Positions 53,833 to 63,571 are shown, counted from the stretch's first letter. The stretch is DNA of 64,000 nucleotides from Clostridiaceae bacterium (GCA_016295355.1 JAEDLK010000003.1:1-64000), one strand, 5' to 3'. Numbers and translations: made by a program. Notes: generated from the sequence alone by a model not told the origin.

Positions 53833-54455
53833 GAATGCAAAAACCTCTTATAGGGGTTGGTATTCTTTTCAAAAAACAGAGTGGTCGGCTCACCGTGACC
53901 CGGAAAAACATCACAATCGGTTGTAGCATCAAACAATCGCTCCAACGAGGCCAAGAGTGCGGCGGCATCACCGCCCGGGAAATCCGTCCGTCCGAAAGAA
54001 CCGGCAAAAAGCGTATCACCCGAGAACAGCCAGGTCTTGATACGGTAGCATACACCACCCTTTGTATGGCCGGGCGTGGACAACACCTGCACCGTCCAAT
54101 CCCCCACACGAACAACATCCCCGTCTTGTAACAAACGATCGGCGACAACCGTTTTTTGGCGCAAGCGCAGCCGCCCGCACAGGTTCAAACGGGGGTCCTC
54201 CAATCCGGGAGCATCCGGTTCACCGATCATTACAGTCGCCCCGAACCGTTCTTTTAATTCACCGGCTCCTAAAATGTGGTCAAAATGCGCATGCGTCAAC
54301 AAAACGGCTAATGATTTATCACGGTTTGTTTCGCAAAATTCCATTACCGCAGGGGTCGCCTCGCCCGGATCAATGACCAAAGCGCCGGTCTGTCCGGCCA
54401 ACAGGTAGCAGTTTTCTTTCAGAAGACCGATAACCTCGGTTTGCGGCTTATTCAT
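53829..54455 (-). CDS. Metallo-beta-lactamase-fold hydrolase (glyoxalase II-like)
   Basis: A 208-residue protein. It has the two-metal motif THAHFDHI (HxHxDH), a His in STPGHTKGGVCY, an Asp in FSGDTLF and a late His in VFPGHGEPTT, so the metal set is complete. Proteins of this size next to dtd and relA are widespread in Firmicutes; the reaction may be thioester hydrolysis, but this is not proven. The ATG at 54455 overlaps the end of dtd by 8 bp, with GGTG before it. Confidence 0.9.
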   Translation of the reverse strand: MNKPQTEVIGLLKENCYLLAGQTGALVIDPGEATPAVMEFCETNRDKSLAVLLTHAHFDHILGAGELKERFGATVMIGEPDAPGLEDPRLNLCGRLRLRQKTVVADRLLQDGDVVRVGDWTVQVLSTPGHTKGGVCYRIKTWLFSGDTLFAGSFGRTDFPGGDAAALLASLERLFDATTDCDVFPGHGEPTTLFFEKNTNPYKRFLHS

Positions 54456-54909
54456 GGCGACACCAAGTATCGGTGTCCAGCACCACGGTGATGGGGCCGT
54501 CATTGACCAAGGAAACATTCATTTCGGCACGGAAACGGCCCTTCTCAACCCGACAGATGCCCAACCGAAGCAGTTCCTCGCAATAAAAACGGTACAATTC
54601 ATCGGCCTTCACAGGCTCCATGGCATGGATAAAGGACGGACGGTTGCCCTTTTTGGTATCGGCGCAAAGGGTGAAATTGGAAACAACCAAAATGTCTCCT
54701 CCGATGTCCTGCACTGAAAGATTCATTTTGTCTTCGGCATCACAAAAAATGCGTAAATGTGCCGTTTTTTCCGCCAACAGCGTTGCTTGCTTTTCGGTGT
54801 CGCTCTCGTGAACACCCAAAAGCACCAGCAAGCCGGCTCCCACACGGCCGACCGTTTCATCGCCGACCGTTACCTCGGCGCGGCTAACCCGTTGAATCAC
54901 TGCTTTCAT
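54448..54909 (-). CDS. dtd: D-aminoacyl-tRNA deacylase
   Basis: Removes D-amino acids (and glycine from tRNA-Ala) mischarged on tRNA. The 153-residue product has the start MKAVIQRVSRAEVTV, the active-site motif SNFTLCADTKKGNRPSF (SN where SQ is usual), and the cross-subunit Gly-Pro in NDGPITVVLDT. It sits 11 bp after relA, the classic Firmicutes order relA-dtd. Confidence 0.95.
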   Translation of the reverse strand: MKAVIQRVSRAEVTVGDETVGRVGAGLLVLLGVHESDTEKQATLLAEKTAHLRIFCDAEDKMNLSVQDIGGDILVVSNFTLCADTKKGNRPSFIHAMEPVKADELYRFYCEELLRLGICRVEKGRFRAEMNVSLVNDGPITVVLDTDTWCRHE

Positions 54910-54920
54910 TTTTTCACCTA

Positions 54921-57116
54921 CTATTGATTTAATCGTTCCACATGAAAGACACCATGGATTTTTTCGATATGCGTGATGATGCTACGGAGATGCTCGAGCC
55001 CCTCGGTGTTGACCGTGATAACCACCATGGTGTTGCCATCCTTGGTACTGCGGGCATTCATGCCGGAAAGCCGAACACGCATATTCATCAGAACCTGCGA
55101 AATATCAAAGATCAACCCCTCACGATCAATAGAGGCAATCTGCAACGAAGCCCAAAAGCTGGTTTTCTGTGCCACAGACCAATGGGCAGCGATCCAACGT
55201 CCGGGCTCGGGACTGTCGGCAATGGTTTTGGGCACATTGTTACAATCCCGTTTATGAATTGACACACCGTGTCCTCTGGTAATAAACCCGATGATTTCAT
55301 CTCCCGGCAACGGCGCACAACACTTGGCAAACTTAATTAAGCAATTATCAATTCCCTCAACCACAACACCACCGGACGATTTTTCTTTGGCCGGTACGAC
55401 GGGCGGCACCAATTCCGGCAAATTGGCCGTCTGGTGCAGTTTGTTATACAAGTCCTTGATATGCGGTAACAGCCGGGATAGGCTGACACCGCCGTAACCG
55501 ACTGCTGCAAAAAACTCCTCGGCATTGTTAAAGTGTTGTCGCTTAGCTAAATCATCCAAGAAGGTTTCCTGCTGTTTTTCGTCGTTAAAATCAATCCCAT
55601 TACGCCGGAATTCACGATCGACCTCGGCACGACCGGCCGCAATGTTTTCGGTGCGTTTTTCCTTTTTGAACCAACTGCGAATCTTGGATTTAGCCTGATT
55701 GGTGACCGCCATATTTATCCAATCTCGGCTCGGTCCGTGGCCCACTTGATTGGTGGTCAGAATCTCAATAATTTCGCCGGTCTTAATCACATGATTGAGC
55801 GGGACAATCTTACCGTCTACCTTAGCCCCAACCATCTTGATGCCGACGGCCGAATGGATGGCAAAAGCAAAGTCCACCACGGTAGCACCCACCGGCAGGT
55901 TGATTACATCGCCCCGTGGGGTAACGGCAAACACATCCTCCTGCGCCAAATCGACCTTAATGCTTCGTAAAATATCTGACGCATCGCCGTCTTCGGATTG
56001 GTTTTCGAGAATCTGACGAATCCAAGCCAAACGTTCTTCCATACGGCCGTTGTTTTCGTTCAAGCCGATTTTATACTTCCAGTGAGCGGCGATACCGTAT
56101 TCAGCCGTTTCGTGCATTTCGACCGTACGGATTTGAATTTCAAAGGGCACGCCTTCCCGCCCGATCACCGTGGTGTGCAAGGATTGATACATATTGGGCT
56201 TGGGGGTTGAAATATAATCCTTGAAGCGGTTGGGAATGGGCCGGAACATATCGTGCATAATGCCCAACACATTGTAGCAGTTGGCCACCGTATCGGTAAT
56301 CACACGAATGGCGTAAATATCATAAATTTCATCAAAGCTACGCCCCTGCATATACATCTTACGATAAATACCGTTGATGGATTTAACACGGGACTGAAAC
56401 TCCATATGAACCCCCGGCATTTCCTTGCTTAAACGTTCCTCAATGCGTTCACGCACCGACAACAGCAACTGGTTGCGGAACTGCTTTTTGCCGGTCAACA
56501 GCGTTTCGATTTCGTGATACGCCACCGGGTCAAGCTGAGAAATGGAAATGTCCTCCAATTCCTCCTTAATGGCCCGAATACCGAGTCGGTGAGCAATCGG
56601 TGCATAGACCTCGAGTGTTTCCAAGGCCTTATCACGGCGTTTTTGAGGCGGAACATAGTCAATGGTGCGCATATTATGCAATCGGTCGGCCAGCTTGATG
56701 AGAATCACGCGAATATCCTTGCCCATGGCAATAAGCATTTTTCGCAGATTTTCGGCCTGCTGTTCCTCTTTGGAGACAAAGGACAATCGACCGATTTTGG
56801 TAACGCCATCCACCAACAAGGCGACCTCACCGCCGAATTCTTCCTCGATGTCCTCCAGCGTGACCGTCGTATCCTCCACGGTGTCATGCAACAAAGCGGC
56901 AATAATAGCCTCGTTATCAAGACCCAATTGCGCCACAATACGCGCCACACTGACAGGATGTAAATAGTAGGCTTCTTTGGAACACCGCATTTGTCCCTCA
57001 TGAGCCGTCACACAGAAGACAAACGCTTCCCTGATTTTATCATAATCATACGACCAGTTTTGCCGCTCCAAAAAGAAACGGAATGATTCATACTGTCTTT
57101 CGCAGGATTCTTGCAT
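54921..57116 (-). CDS. relA: Bifunctional (p)ppGpp synthetase/hydrolase (RelA/SpoT)
   Basis: Makes and degrades (p)ppGpp in the stringent response. The 731-residue product has the HD hydrolase domain (YLHPVSVARIVAQL and ALLHDTVEDT, about 45-80), the synthetase domain (YDIYAIRVI, then NRFKDYISTPKPNMYQSLHT, about 235-330), a TGS domain (VFAVTPRGDVINLPVGATVVDFAF, about 390), and a C-terminal ACT domain. Hydrolase and synthetase motifs both look intact. The ATG at 57116 is 8 nt from GGGGAGG; an in-frame GTG at 57125 overlaps that site. Confidence 0.95.
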   Translation of the reverse strand: MQESCERQYESFRFFLERQNWSYDYDKIREAFVFCVTAHEGQMRCSKEAYYLHPVSVARIVAQLGLDNEAIIAALLHDTVEDTTVTLEDIEEEFGGEVALLVDGVTKIGRLSFVSKEEQQAENLRKMLIAMGKDIRVILIKLADRLHNMRTIDYVPPQKRRDKALETLEVYAPIAHRLGIRAIKEELEDISISQLDPVAYHEIETLLTGKKQFRNQLLLSVRERIEERLSKEMPGVHMEFQSRVKSINGIYRKMYMQGRSFDEIYDIYAIRVITDTVANCYNVLGIMHDMFRPIPNRFKDYISTPKPNMYQSLHTTVIGREGVPFEIQIRTVEMHETAEYGIAAHWKYKIGLNENNGRMEERLAWIRQILENQSEDGDASDILRSIKVDLAQEDVFAVTPRGDVINLPVGATVVDFAFAIHSAVGIKMVGAKVDGKIVPLNHVIKTGEIIEILTTNQVGHGPSRDWINMAVTNQAKSKIRSWFKKEKRTENIAAGRAEVDREFRRNGIDFNDEKQQETFLDDLAKRQHFNNAEEFFAAVGYGGVSLSRLLPHIKDLYNKLHQTANLPELVPPVVPAKEKSSGGVVVEGIDNCLIKFAKCCAPLPGDEIIGFITRGHGVSIHKRDCNNVPKTIADSPEPGRWIAAHWSVAQKTSFWASLQIASIDREGLIFDISQVLMNMRVRLSGMNARSTKDGNTMVVITVNTEGLEHLRSIITHIEKIHGVFHVERLNQ

Positions 57117-57121
57117 GGTGC

Positions 57122-59134
57122 TCACCTCCCCTGACCGTTTAGGCGCTCTAATATCGGCGCTGTCATCAAATCAACCTTTTGACCACCGGCGTGTACGCAA
57201 AGCCGACCGTGGTCATTAACCGTCAAAAGACCCAACTGTATCAGTGCGTCGCAAATAACCGCCGTCTTTCCGTAGCCGACCGAAACTGAAAAACGGTTGC
57301 AAAGCCATGACTTTGTGAGCGGCTGCCCTTGCAGACATTTATAGACCGCGGCAAAAGCCGTACGATCCGGCATCAAAAAGTCATACTGTCCCGCAAGACC
57401 GCGGCAAAAATCATGATAGGCCGTCAACTCGGCCGCCGTTTTTTGATCATCGATGCCCGTCGGACGCATATCCCGAATCACCACCGACAGATATGACCGA
57501 CCGTCATACTCATTATTGTCCAATGTAACAGCCAAATCCACCTGTTCGCCCACCTTGAAGGCAAAATCTTCTTCACAAACGCCGAAAAAAACCGCTTGGA
57601 ACTGACATGCTCCCTTTTGAAAGGACAAGCGAACATGACGGCCGTTGCCGATAGAGACGATTTTTTGCACCACAACACCAAAAAGACCGAACACCGGTTG
57701 CGGATTGCCTGACCCGAAGGGCGAAAGCTCCGATAATGCCTCCACCAAATCCAAGGACAGCACTGCCGGATTCAACCGACAATCCAAGTGCAACACCGGG
57801 AAAGCCGGCGGTACACAAGCGGCATACCGATTGATTTGAGCACAAAAGAGCGGTACACACTCTTTTTTCATACTAACCCCGGCCGCCAAGGCATGACCGC
57901 CGAAATGCTCTAAGCACTCATTACAGGACGAAACGGCCTGATAAATGGAAAAGCCCTCGATACTGCGTGCCGAACCATGTGCCATAGTGTCATCAAGCGA
58001 CAGTACCACCGTCGGCTTGCCGTACAGTTCACAAAGGCGGGCAGCGACAATACCGACTACGCCGTGATGCCAGTTTTCACCGGCCACCACAATCACCCGA
58101 TCATGCCACAAGCCCCCTTGCTCAACAAGAGCGGTAGCCTGCTTTAGAATCTCTTTCTCGATTTGCTGACGGTTAACATTATCCTGTACGATTTCGGCCG
58201 CCAGCGCTTTGGCTTCCTCCTCATCTTCACAAACCAACAGTCGATACGCACGGTCGGCACTGCCCACGCGACCGGCTGCATTCAAACGAGGCACCACCCC
58301 AAAGGCCACCTTGGTCATATCGGCTTTAGCCGCATCAATCGAGGCCGCCTTAAACAACGCCTGCAAGCCGAGACGGGTTGTTTGGCCCAAATGAGCCAGA
58401 CCCAATTTCACCAAACAACGGTTTTCACCCGTTAGCGGCATCACATCACCGATCGTACCGATAGCCGCCAAATCGCCGTATTCCTCCATCAATTCTTCCG
58501 GCTCGGCCTCCATTAAGGCACAGGCCAGCTTGAAAGCCACCGCCGCGCCGCACAAATCCGCAAAATCACATGAGCAGTCCGGCAAATGCGGATCTACCAC
58601 TGCCAAGGCATCCGGCAATTTTTCCGGCGGTAAATGATGGTCTGTCACCACTACATCCATGTGAAGTGTCTTGGCATAGGCCACCTCATCGACGCAGGAA
58701 ACGCCATTATCCACCGTAACAATCAGCGACACATCCTGCGCTTTTAGAGCATCCAATGCTTGGCGATTCATACCGTAACCCTCATGAATCCGATGCGGAA
58801 TATAAGGAATCACCCGTGCGCCTAACCGATGCAAACAAGAGGTCATCAAGGCCGTCGCCGTCACCCCGTCGCAGTCATAGTCGCCGTAGACGGCAATCAG
58901 TCTGTCCTCTTTGATGGCGTTGCGGATAGCCACCACCGCTTTTTCCATATCGGGTAGTTGCCAAGCGGAATTAAACATCGGCTCGTCCGACAGATATTCT
59001 TCCAAGGCTTCGGGGTCAGTATAACCACGGGAAGAGGCAATTAAGGCCACAAACGGATCAACATCGCATTCTTCAGCCAGCATCTTGGCCAACGTCTTAT
59101 CCGTCCGCCCGATTTCCCACTTACGGAATGCCAT
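57122..59134 (-). CDS. recJ: Single-stranded-DNA-specific exonuclease RecJ
   Basis: A 5'-3' ssDNA exonuclease for recombination and mismatch repair. The 670-residue product has the DHH domain (YGDYDCDGVTATALMTS about 79-95; VVTDHHLPPEKLPDALAVVDPH), the DHHA1 domain (GSARSIEGFSIYQAV and HFGGHALAAGVSM), then an OB-like domain and a C-terminal extension. It lies 5 bp upstream of relA in the same direction, as in many clostridia, and has its own promoter. Confidence 0.96.
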   Translation of the reverse strand: MAFRKWEIGRTDKTLAKMLAEECDVDPFVALIASSRGYTDPEALEEYLSDEPMFNSAWQLPDMEKAVVAIRNAIKEDRLIAVYGDYDCDGVTATALMTSCLHRLGARVIPYIPHRIHEGYGMNRQALDALKAQDVSLIVTVDNGVSCVDEVAYAKTLHMDVVVTDHHLPPEKLPDALAVVDPHLPDCSCDFADLCGAAVAFKLACALMEAEPEELMEEYGDLAAIGTIGDVMPLTGENRCLVKLGLAHLGQTTRLGLQALFKAASIDAAKADMTKVAFGVVPRLNAAGRVGSADRAYRLLVCEDEEEAKALAAEIVQDNVNRQQIEKEILKQATALVEQGGLWHDRVIVVAGENWHHGVVGIVAARLCELYGKPTVVLSLDDTMAHGSARSIEGFSIYQAVSSCNECLEHFGGHALAAGVSMKKECVPLFCAQINRYAACVPPAFPVLHLDCRLNPAVLSLDLVEALSELSPFGSGNPQPVFGLFGVVVQKIVSIGNGRHVRLSFQKGACQFQAVFFGVCEEDFAFKVGEQVDLAVTLDNNEYDGRSYLSVVIRDMRPTGIDDQKTAAELTAYHDFCRGLAGQYDFLMPDRTAFAAVYKCLQGQPLTKSWLCNRFSVSVGYGKTAVICDALIQLGLLTVNDHGRLCVHAGGQKVDLMTAPILERLNGQGR

Positions 59135-59201
59135 GTAATCCCTCCCTTTGTCCCCGAAATCACTTCTGTGTTTCTAAAAAACTTCTGTATATATATGATT
59201 G

Positions 59202-59230
59202 ATTTTACCACATTTTACGGCTGATTGCAA
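59202..59230 (-). promoter_or_regulatory. Sigma-A promoter of the recJ-relA series
   Basis: The complement reads TTGCAA (59225-59230), 17 bp, TAAAAT (59202-59207), about 68 bp before recJ. Confidence 0.65.
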
Positions 59231-59263
59231 CAAAAAATGCTGGTGTTTCCGCTGTTTCCGGGC

Positions 59264-59296
59264 AAAAAAGCCCGTCTGCCATCACCGGCAGACGGG
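59264..59296 (-). terminator. Terminator of the transketolase genes
   Basis: A perfect 10-bp stem (CCCGTCTGCC with GGCAGACGGG), a 6-nt loop, followed on the complement by CTTTTTTG. It begins 20 bp after the gene end. Confidence 0.92.
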
Positions 59297-59315
59297 TACT
59301 TCAAGCATAAAAAGA

Positions 59316-60260
59316 TTACTTCATGGCGATAGCCGCTTTGGCCTTTAAGACCAAATCGACTGCGCGCAACCGATACTTATCCAACAACTCATCCGCAGGA
59401 CCGGAGGTGCCATACACATCGTTCACGCCGATTTTCATCACGGGGACCGGGAACACCTCGCTCAAGTACTCACTCACGGCACCGCCCAAGCCGCCGACGA
59501 TCGAATGCTCTTCGGCGGTAACAATGGCACCGGTTTCCTTAGCGGCACGCAAAACAATCTCTGTATCCAACGGCTTAATGGTCGCCATATTGATGATGCG
59601 GGCACTGATACCTTCAGTCTCCAGTAAATCATGGGCAATCATGGCCTCGTTGACCAACAAACCGGTGGCGATGATGGTGACATCGGTACCGCTCTTTAGC
59701 TCGACGCCCTTGCCGATTTCAAACTGATAGTCATCCGGAAAAATCACCGGAATAGCCAAACGACCGAACCGCATATATACCGGTCCGTCATGATGATAGG
59801 CAGCAATAACGGCCTTTTCGGCCTCAACGGCATCGGCCGGGTTGATGATGGTCATACCGGGGATGGTACGCATCAAAGCGATATCCTCACAGCACTGGTG
59901 GGTAGCACCGTCCTCACCCACCGAAACGCCGGCGTGCGTGGCACCGATGACCACATGAAGATGCGGGTACCCAATGGCATTCCGGATTTGCTCAAAGGCA
60001 CGGCCTGCCGCAAACATGGCAAAGGAGCTGCAAAACACCTTTTTACCCGTTGCCGCCACACCGGCCGCAATACTCATCATGTTCTGCTCGGCAATACCGC
60101 AATCATAGAAACGGTCGGGAAAAGCCGCCTTGAATTTGCCGGTTTTGGTTGCTTCAGCCAGGTCGGCATCCATAACAATAAAATCATCAAACTGTTCGCC
60201 CAATTTAACGAGAGCGGTACCATAGCCGTCTCTTGTTGCTTTTTTTACGATTTCAGCCAT
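59316..60260 (-). CDS. Transketolase, C-terminal subunit
   Basis: Pyrimidine-binding and C-terminal half of a split transketolase, 314 residues. It carries DADLAEATKTGKFKAAFPDRFYDCGIAEQNM with the cofactor-activating Glu, GATHAGVSVGEDGATHQ and the C-terminal domain from about 190. With the N-terminal subunit upstream (12 bp) it forms the thiamine-diphosphate enzyme of the non-oxidative pentose phosphate pathway. The ATG at 60260 is 8 nt from GAGGGG; a GTG at 60269 overlaps the site. Confidence 0.95.
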   Translation of the reverse strand: MAEIVKKATRDGYGTALVKLGEQFDDFIVMDADLAEATKTGKFKAAFPDRFYDCGIAEQNMMSIAAGVAATGKKVFCSSFAMFAAGRAFEQIRNAIGYPHLHVVIGATHAGVSVGEDGATHQCCEDIALMRTIPGMTIINPADAVEAEKAVIAAYHHDGPVYMRFGRLAIPVIFPDDYQFEIGKGVELKSGTDVTIIATGLLVNEAMIAHDLLETEGISARIINMATIKPLDTEIVLRAAKETGAIVTAEEHSIVGGLGGAVSEYLSEVFPVPVMKIGVNDVYGTSGPADELLDKYRLRAVDLVLKAKAAIAMK

Positions 60261-60272
60261 TGTTGTCACCCC

Positions 60273-61112
60273 TCAATTCAATTCCTGCCAAGCGGCGCGA
60301 AGCTCGGTCATAGCCACTTCGTAATCGGCGTCACCCGGCGCCTTACCGTGCCAACCGCAGGCATTCTCCATGTAGGAAACGCCCTTACCCTTAACGGTTT
60401 CGGCAATGATGCAAACCGGCTTATTGTTGACAGCCACCGCCTTGTTCAGCGCCTGTTCGATTTGATCGAAATCATGTCCGTCAATGGTCAGCACTTCCCA
60501 GCCGAAGGCACGGAACTTTTCATCCAACGGGGCGGGAGAATTAACCTCATCACAGGTACCGTCAATCTGCAGATTGTTGAAATCCACAAAAGCCACCAAA
60601 TTGTCGAGCTTCTTATTTCCGGCAAACATAGCGGCTTCCCAAACCTGGCCTTCTTCACATTCGCCGTCGCCGAGCATGGTGAAAACACGGTAGTCGCTGC
60701 CGAAATGCTTGGCAGACAAAGCCATACCGACAGCGGCGGAAATCCCCTGGCCCAAAGAACCGGCCGACATATCCACGCCCGGAATATGACGCATTTCCGG
60801 ATGTCCCTGTAGCATAGCGCCGGTATGACGCAAGGTAAGCAATTCAGACGGATCAAAATAGCCACGCTCAGCCAACACGGCATATAGTGCCGGAGCGGCA
60901 TGACCCTTGGAAAGAACAAAACGATCTCTGTCGGCCTTATCCGGGTATGACGGATCGACCTTCATTTCCTTAAAATACAGGTAGGTAAGAATATCAGCGG
61001 CAGAAAGAGAACCGCCCGGATGACCGGCTTTTGCACTATGTACCCCCTCTATGATGCCCATTCTGACCTTGACGGCAATCCGTTCAAGTTCTTTTTTTGT
61101 TGTACTGTCCAT
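60273..61112 (-). CDS. Transketolase, N-terminal subunit
   Basis: Pyrophosphate-binding half of the split transketolase, 279 residues. Family marks are HSAKAGHPGGSLSAADIL, KGHAAPALYAVL, GSLGQGISAAVGMAL and the thiamine-diphosphate motif GDGECEEGQVWEA...NLVAFVDFNNLQ. The ATG at 61112 lies 8 nt from AAAGGA; upstream in-frame ATGs are placed badly. No convincing promoter was found in 61113-61263. Confidence 0.95.
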   Translation of the reverse strand: MDSTTKKELERIAVKVRMGIIEGVHSAKAGHPGGSLSAADILTYLYFKEMKVDPSYPDKADRDRFVLSKGHAAPALYAVLAERGYFDPSELLTLRHTGAMLQGHPEMRHIPGVDMSAGSLGQGISAAVGMALSAKHFGSDYRVFTMLGDGECEEGQVWEAAMFAGNKKLDNLVAFVDFNNLQIDGTCDEVNSPAPLDEKFRAFGWEVLTIDGHDFDQIEQALNKAVAVNNKPVCIIAETVKGKGVSYMENACGWHGKAPGDADYEVAMTELRAAWQELN

Positions 61113-61263
61113 TCTTTGCATCCTTTCGTTGTTAGATTTCTTTTGTTTTCCGCTCGCAGCACAAAGCAAAAGAACCTTATTCACTTCGTCCGACCTGGGC
61201 GAAGACAGTAGGTGATTGATTTAATGTGTTATGATTGACACAAGAACCCACAAAAACGGTAAA

Positions 61264-62190
61264 TTATGCCTTACCATCGGCATCCAACCCGTTTTTTTTC
61301 ATAAAATCAGTGAAATAGTCCGGGAGCGGACTGTCAAACTCCAAATACTGCCCGGTAATGGGATGAGCAAAACCGATTTTAGCGGCGTGCAAGCATTGAC
61401 CGTGCAACTGCGTTATCACCTTTCTCGGTCCGTAAATCGGATCGCCGGCCACGGGATGACCGATATAGGCCATATGAACACGAATTTGATGGGTACGGCC
61501 GGTTTCCAGTCGCAATCTTAAATAGGAAAACGAATGGTTTGATGACAGCACCGTGTAGTGTGTCACGGCAAAACGGGCATGGTAATCGGTCACGGCCATT
61601 TGCTTGCGTTTAACAGGATGACGACCGATTGGGGCGTTGACGGTCCCCTGCGGTTCCTTGAGCGTACCGTAGACCACCGCCCGATATTCTCGTGTAAAGG
61701 AATGCTCCTTAATTTGAGAAGCCAAACCCAAATGTGCCTTATCATGTTTGGCCACAATCAATAGGCCACTGGTGTCCTTATCAATTCGATGAACAATACC
61801 GGGGCGCAACACGCCCCCGATGCCCGATAAAGAACCTTGGCAATGATATAAAAGAGCGTTTACCAGCGTACCGGTTTCATTACCGGGTGCCGGGTGCACC
61901 ACCATTCCTTTAGGCTTATCTACCACCAGCAAATCGTTATCCTCATACACAATCGACAGTGGAATGTTTTCCGCCTCGACTTCCAAGGCCACCGGATCGG
62001 GAATCATGACCGTCAGGATATCGCCGGTCTTAATTCGGGCATTTTTGGCTACCAAACAACCGTTTTTGCAAACCTGTCCGTCCTCCAAAAGCCCTGCGGC
62101 AAAGGTGCGGGTAACATCTAATTCCCCGGCCAAAAACACATCGGCCCGAATCGGTTCTTCCCCGTTATAGCAAAGTTCTGTTCGTTCCAT
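61264..62190 (-). CDS. RluD-type large-subunit rRNA pseudouridine synthase
   Basis: A 308-residue pseudouridine synthase. It has an N-terminal S4 domain (about 13-70, ADVFLAGELDVTRTFAAGLLEDGQV) and a catalytic domain with DKPKGMVVHPAPG and HRIDKDTSGLLIVAK, giving catalytic D137. The later RTHQIRVHMAYIGHPVAGDPIYG is the family end motif. In this group the target is usually 23S rRNA uridines in helix 69, but this copy may differ. It starts 1 bp after lspA, as in many Firmicutes. Confidence 0.94.
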   Translation of the reverse strand: MERTELCYNGEEPIRADVFLAGELDVTRTFAAGLLEDGQVCKNGCLVAKNARIKTGDILTVMIPDPVALEVEAENIPLSIVYEDNDLLVVDKPKGMVVHPAPGNETGTLVNALLYHCQGSLSGIGGVLRPGIVHRIDKDTSGLLIVAKHDKAHLGLASQIKEHSFTREYRAVVYGTLKEPQGTVNAPIGRHPVKRKQMAVTDYHARFAVTHYTVLSSNHSFSYLRLRLETGRTHQIRVHMAYIGHPVAGDPIYGPRKVITQLHGQCLHAAKIGFAHPITGQYLEFDSPLPDYFTDFMKKNGLDADGKA

Positions 62191-62191
62191 C

Positions 62192-62671
62192 TTATTGGGT
62201 CTTTTGACGATACTCGTTGATCATATCTCGCACAAAATAGAAAATCATGAGAGCCGCTCCCAGCACAACGGCACAATCCGCTACATTGAAAACCGGGAAA
62301 TCAATAAACTGAAAATGCAGAAAGTCAACTACCTTTCCGCCGCGGAAGATACGGTCAATCATATTGCCGAGTCCGCCCGAAAGAACCAGCGTAACCGCCC
62401 AAAACAGCGTTTTATTTCGCACACCGAATTTAAGAAGCATGGCCACACAGACCAGCATAATCATGATGGTGATGCTGAGAAGAATCCAAGTATACCCCTC
62501 TAAAAAGCCCCAGGCGCCGCCCTCATTATGGATGTACCAAAACTCCAAAAAACCGGGCAAAAACTCTGCAGAGCCATTCAGGGGCAACTGATGTACCACC
62601 AACCATTTGGTCAACTGATCGCCTGCCAAAAACAGGACACCGCTCACCACGGCCAAAATATACGAAATCAA
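62192..62671 (-). CDS. lspA: Lipoprotein signal peptidase (signal peptidase II)
   Basis: Membrane aspartyl peptidase that removes signal peptides from prolipoproteins. With a TTG start at 62671 the product has 159 residues and four membrane helices. Catalytic aspartates are D116 in VVDFLHF and D132 in FNVADCAV, with GNMIDRI before them. The TTG has a perfect AAGGAGG (62680-62686) 8 nt upstream, while the in-frame ATG at 62713 has no spaced site and adds an unconserved 14-residue hydrophilic stretch. The small lipoprotein at 2881-3333 is a candidate substrate. Confidence 0.93.
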   Translation of the reverse strand: MISYILAVVSGVLFLAGDQLTKWLVVHQLPLNGSAEFLPGFLEFWYIHNEGGAWGFLEGYTWILLSITIMIMLVCVAMLLKFGVRNKTLFWAVTLVLSGGLGNMIDRIFRGGKVVDFLHFQFIDFPVFNVADCAVVLGAALMIFYFVRDMINEYRQKTQ

Positions 62672-62728
62672 ACGCTTATCCTCCTTACGATAACTCCCGA
62701 CCGCATAAGACATTCACCGGCTGTTCTC

Positions 62729-63571
62729 TTACTTATCTTTCTTTCCGAAAAAGCTCTTGCGCTGTATCTTTGGAGTAGGCTCGTTTTCCGGCTTTTCCGC
62801 TTGCCCTTTCGGCTGTTCCTCGTTTTTCTCCGAAACAGCCTCCCCGTCCGGCTCTTCCTTGACCGATTCGGCCGGTTCTTCTTTTGCTTCTTTTTCCTCT
62901 ACTGCCTTGCTGATACCGGTGGCCTTGGCAGCCAACTGACCGGCATCAATCAACTCGTCTACCTTCAAAGCGGCGGCACGGGCGATTTGCTCGGCATCCT
63001 GCGGCATACGATCGGGTAATGCCTTAATCACCGACAGGCTGTCCTCATACAAGGGCAAAACCTTTGCCTTGAACTCGGCGACCTGTACACACAGGCTGTC
63101 AAACAGTGCCTGCTGACGATCAACAGCCTCTCGTGCGGCTGCCAGCATAGCTTCCTTGCGGACTTCCTGCTCTTGTTCAAAGCAAGCCATTTCCTCAGTC
63201 AGCCGAGTGCGCTCCGCCTCGTTTTTAGCGTGCAGCTCCTCATACAGCTTATCGGCATCAGATTGAATCTTCTCAGCCTTTTGCGTAGCCTCGGCCACAA
63301 TCTGCTCGGCCCTTTCTTTAGCCTCTTCCACGGTCTTATCGGCCAATTTTTGAGCTGATACCAACACATTGTTGATGCTCTCTTTTTCTTTTCTTAGTTC
63401 GCCCAACTCTTTTTTCAGTTCCTCAACCTTGCTTTGGAACTTCTTCTGGCGGCTCTCATATTCATCGTAATCTTCGCAGATTTTTTTAAGCAGTAAGTCC
63501 ACATCCTCCTGCTTATAACCACCCACCTGCTTGGAAAATTTAACATTCTTAATTTCGTTACTGTTCAGCAT
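62729..63571 (-). CDS. DivIVA-domain cell division/morphology protein
   Basis: A 280-residue protein. The N-terminal DivIVA domain (about 1-60) has KNVKFSKQVGGYKQEDVDLLLKKICEDYDEY, which binds curved membrane. A long coiled coil follows (about 38-165) and the tail (about 215-280) is acidic and Pro/Glu/Lys-rich, ending KSFFGKKDK. It should mark septa or poles. Gene order ylmH-divIVA-lspA is common in Firmicutes. Confidence 0.92.
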   Translation of the reverse strand: MLNSNEIKNVKFSKQVGGYKQEDVDLLLKKICEDYDEYESRQKKFQSKVEELKKELGELRKEKESINNVLVSAQKLADKTVEEAKERAEQIVAEATQKAEKIQSDADKLYEELHAKNEAERTRLTEEMACFEQEQEVRKEAMLAAAREAVDRQQALFDSLCVQVAEFKAKVLPLYEDSLSVIKALPDRMPQDAEQIARAAALKVDELIDAGQLAAKATGISKAVEEKEAKEEPAESVKEEPDGEAVSEKNEEQPKGQAEKPENEPTPKIQRKSFFGKKDK

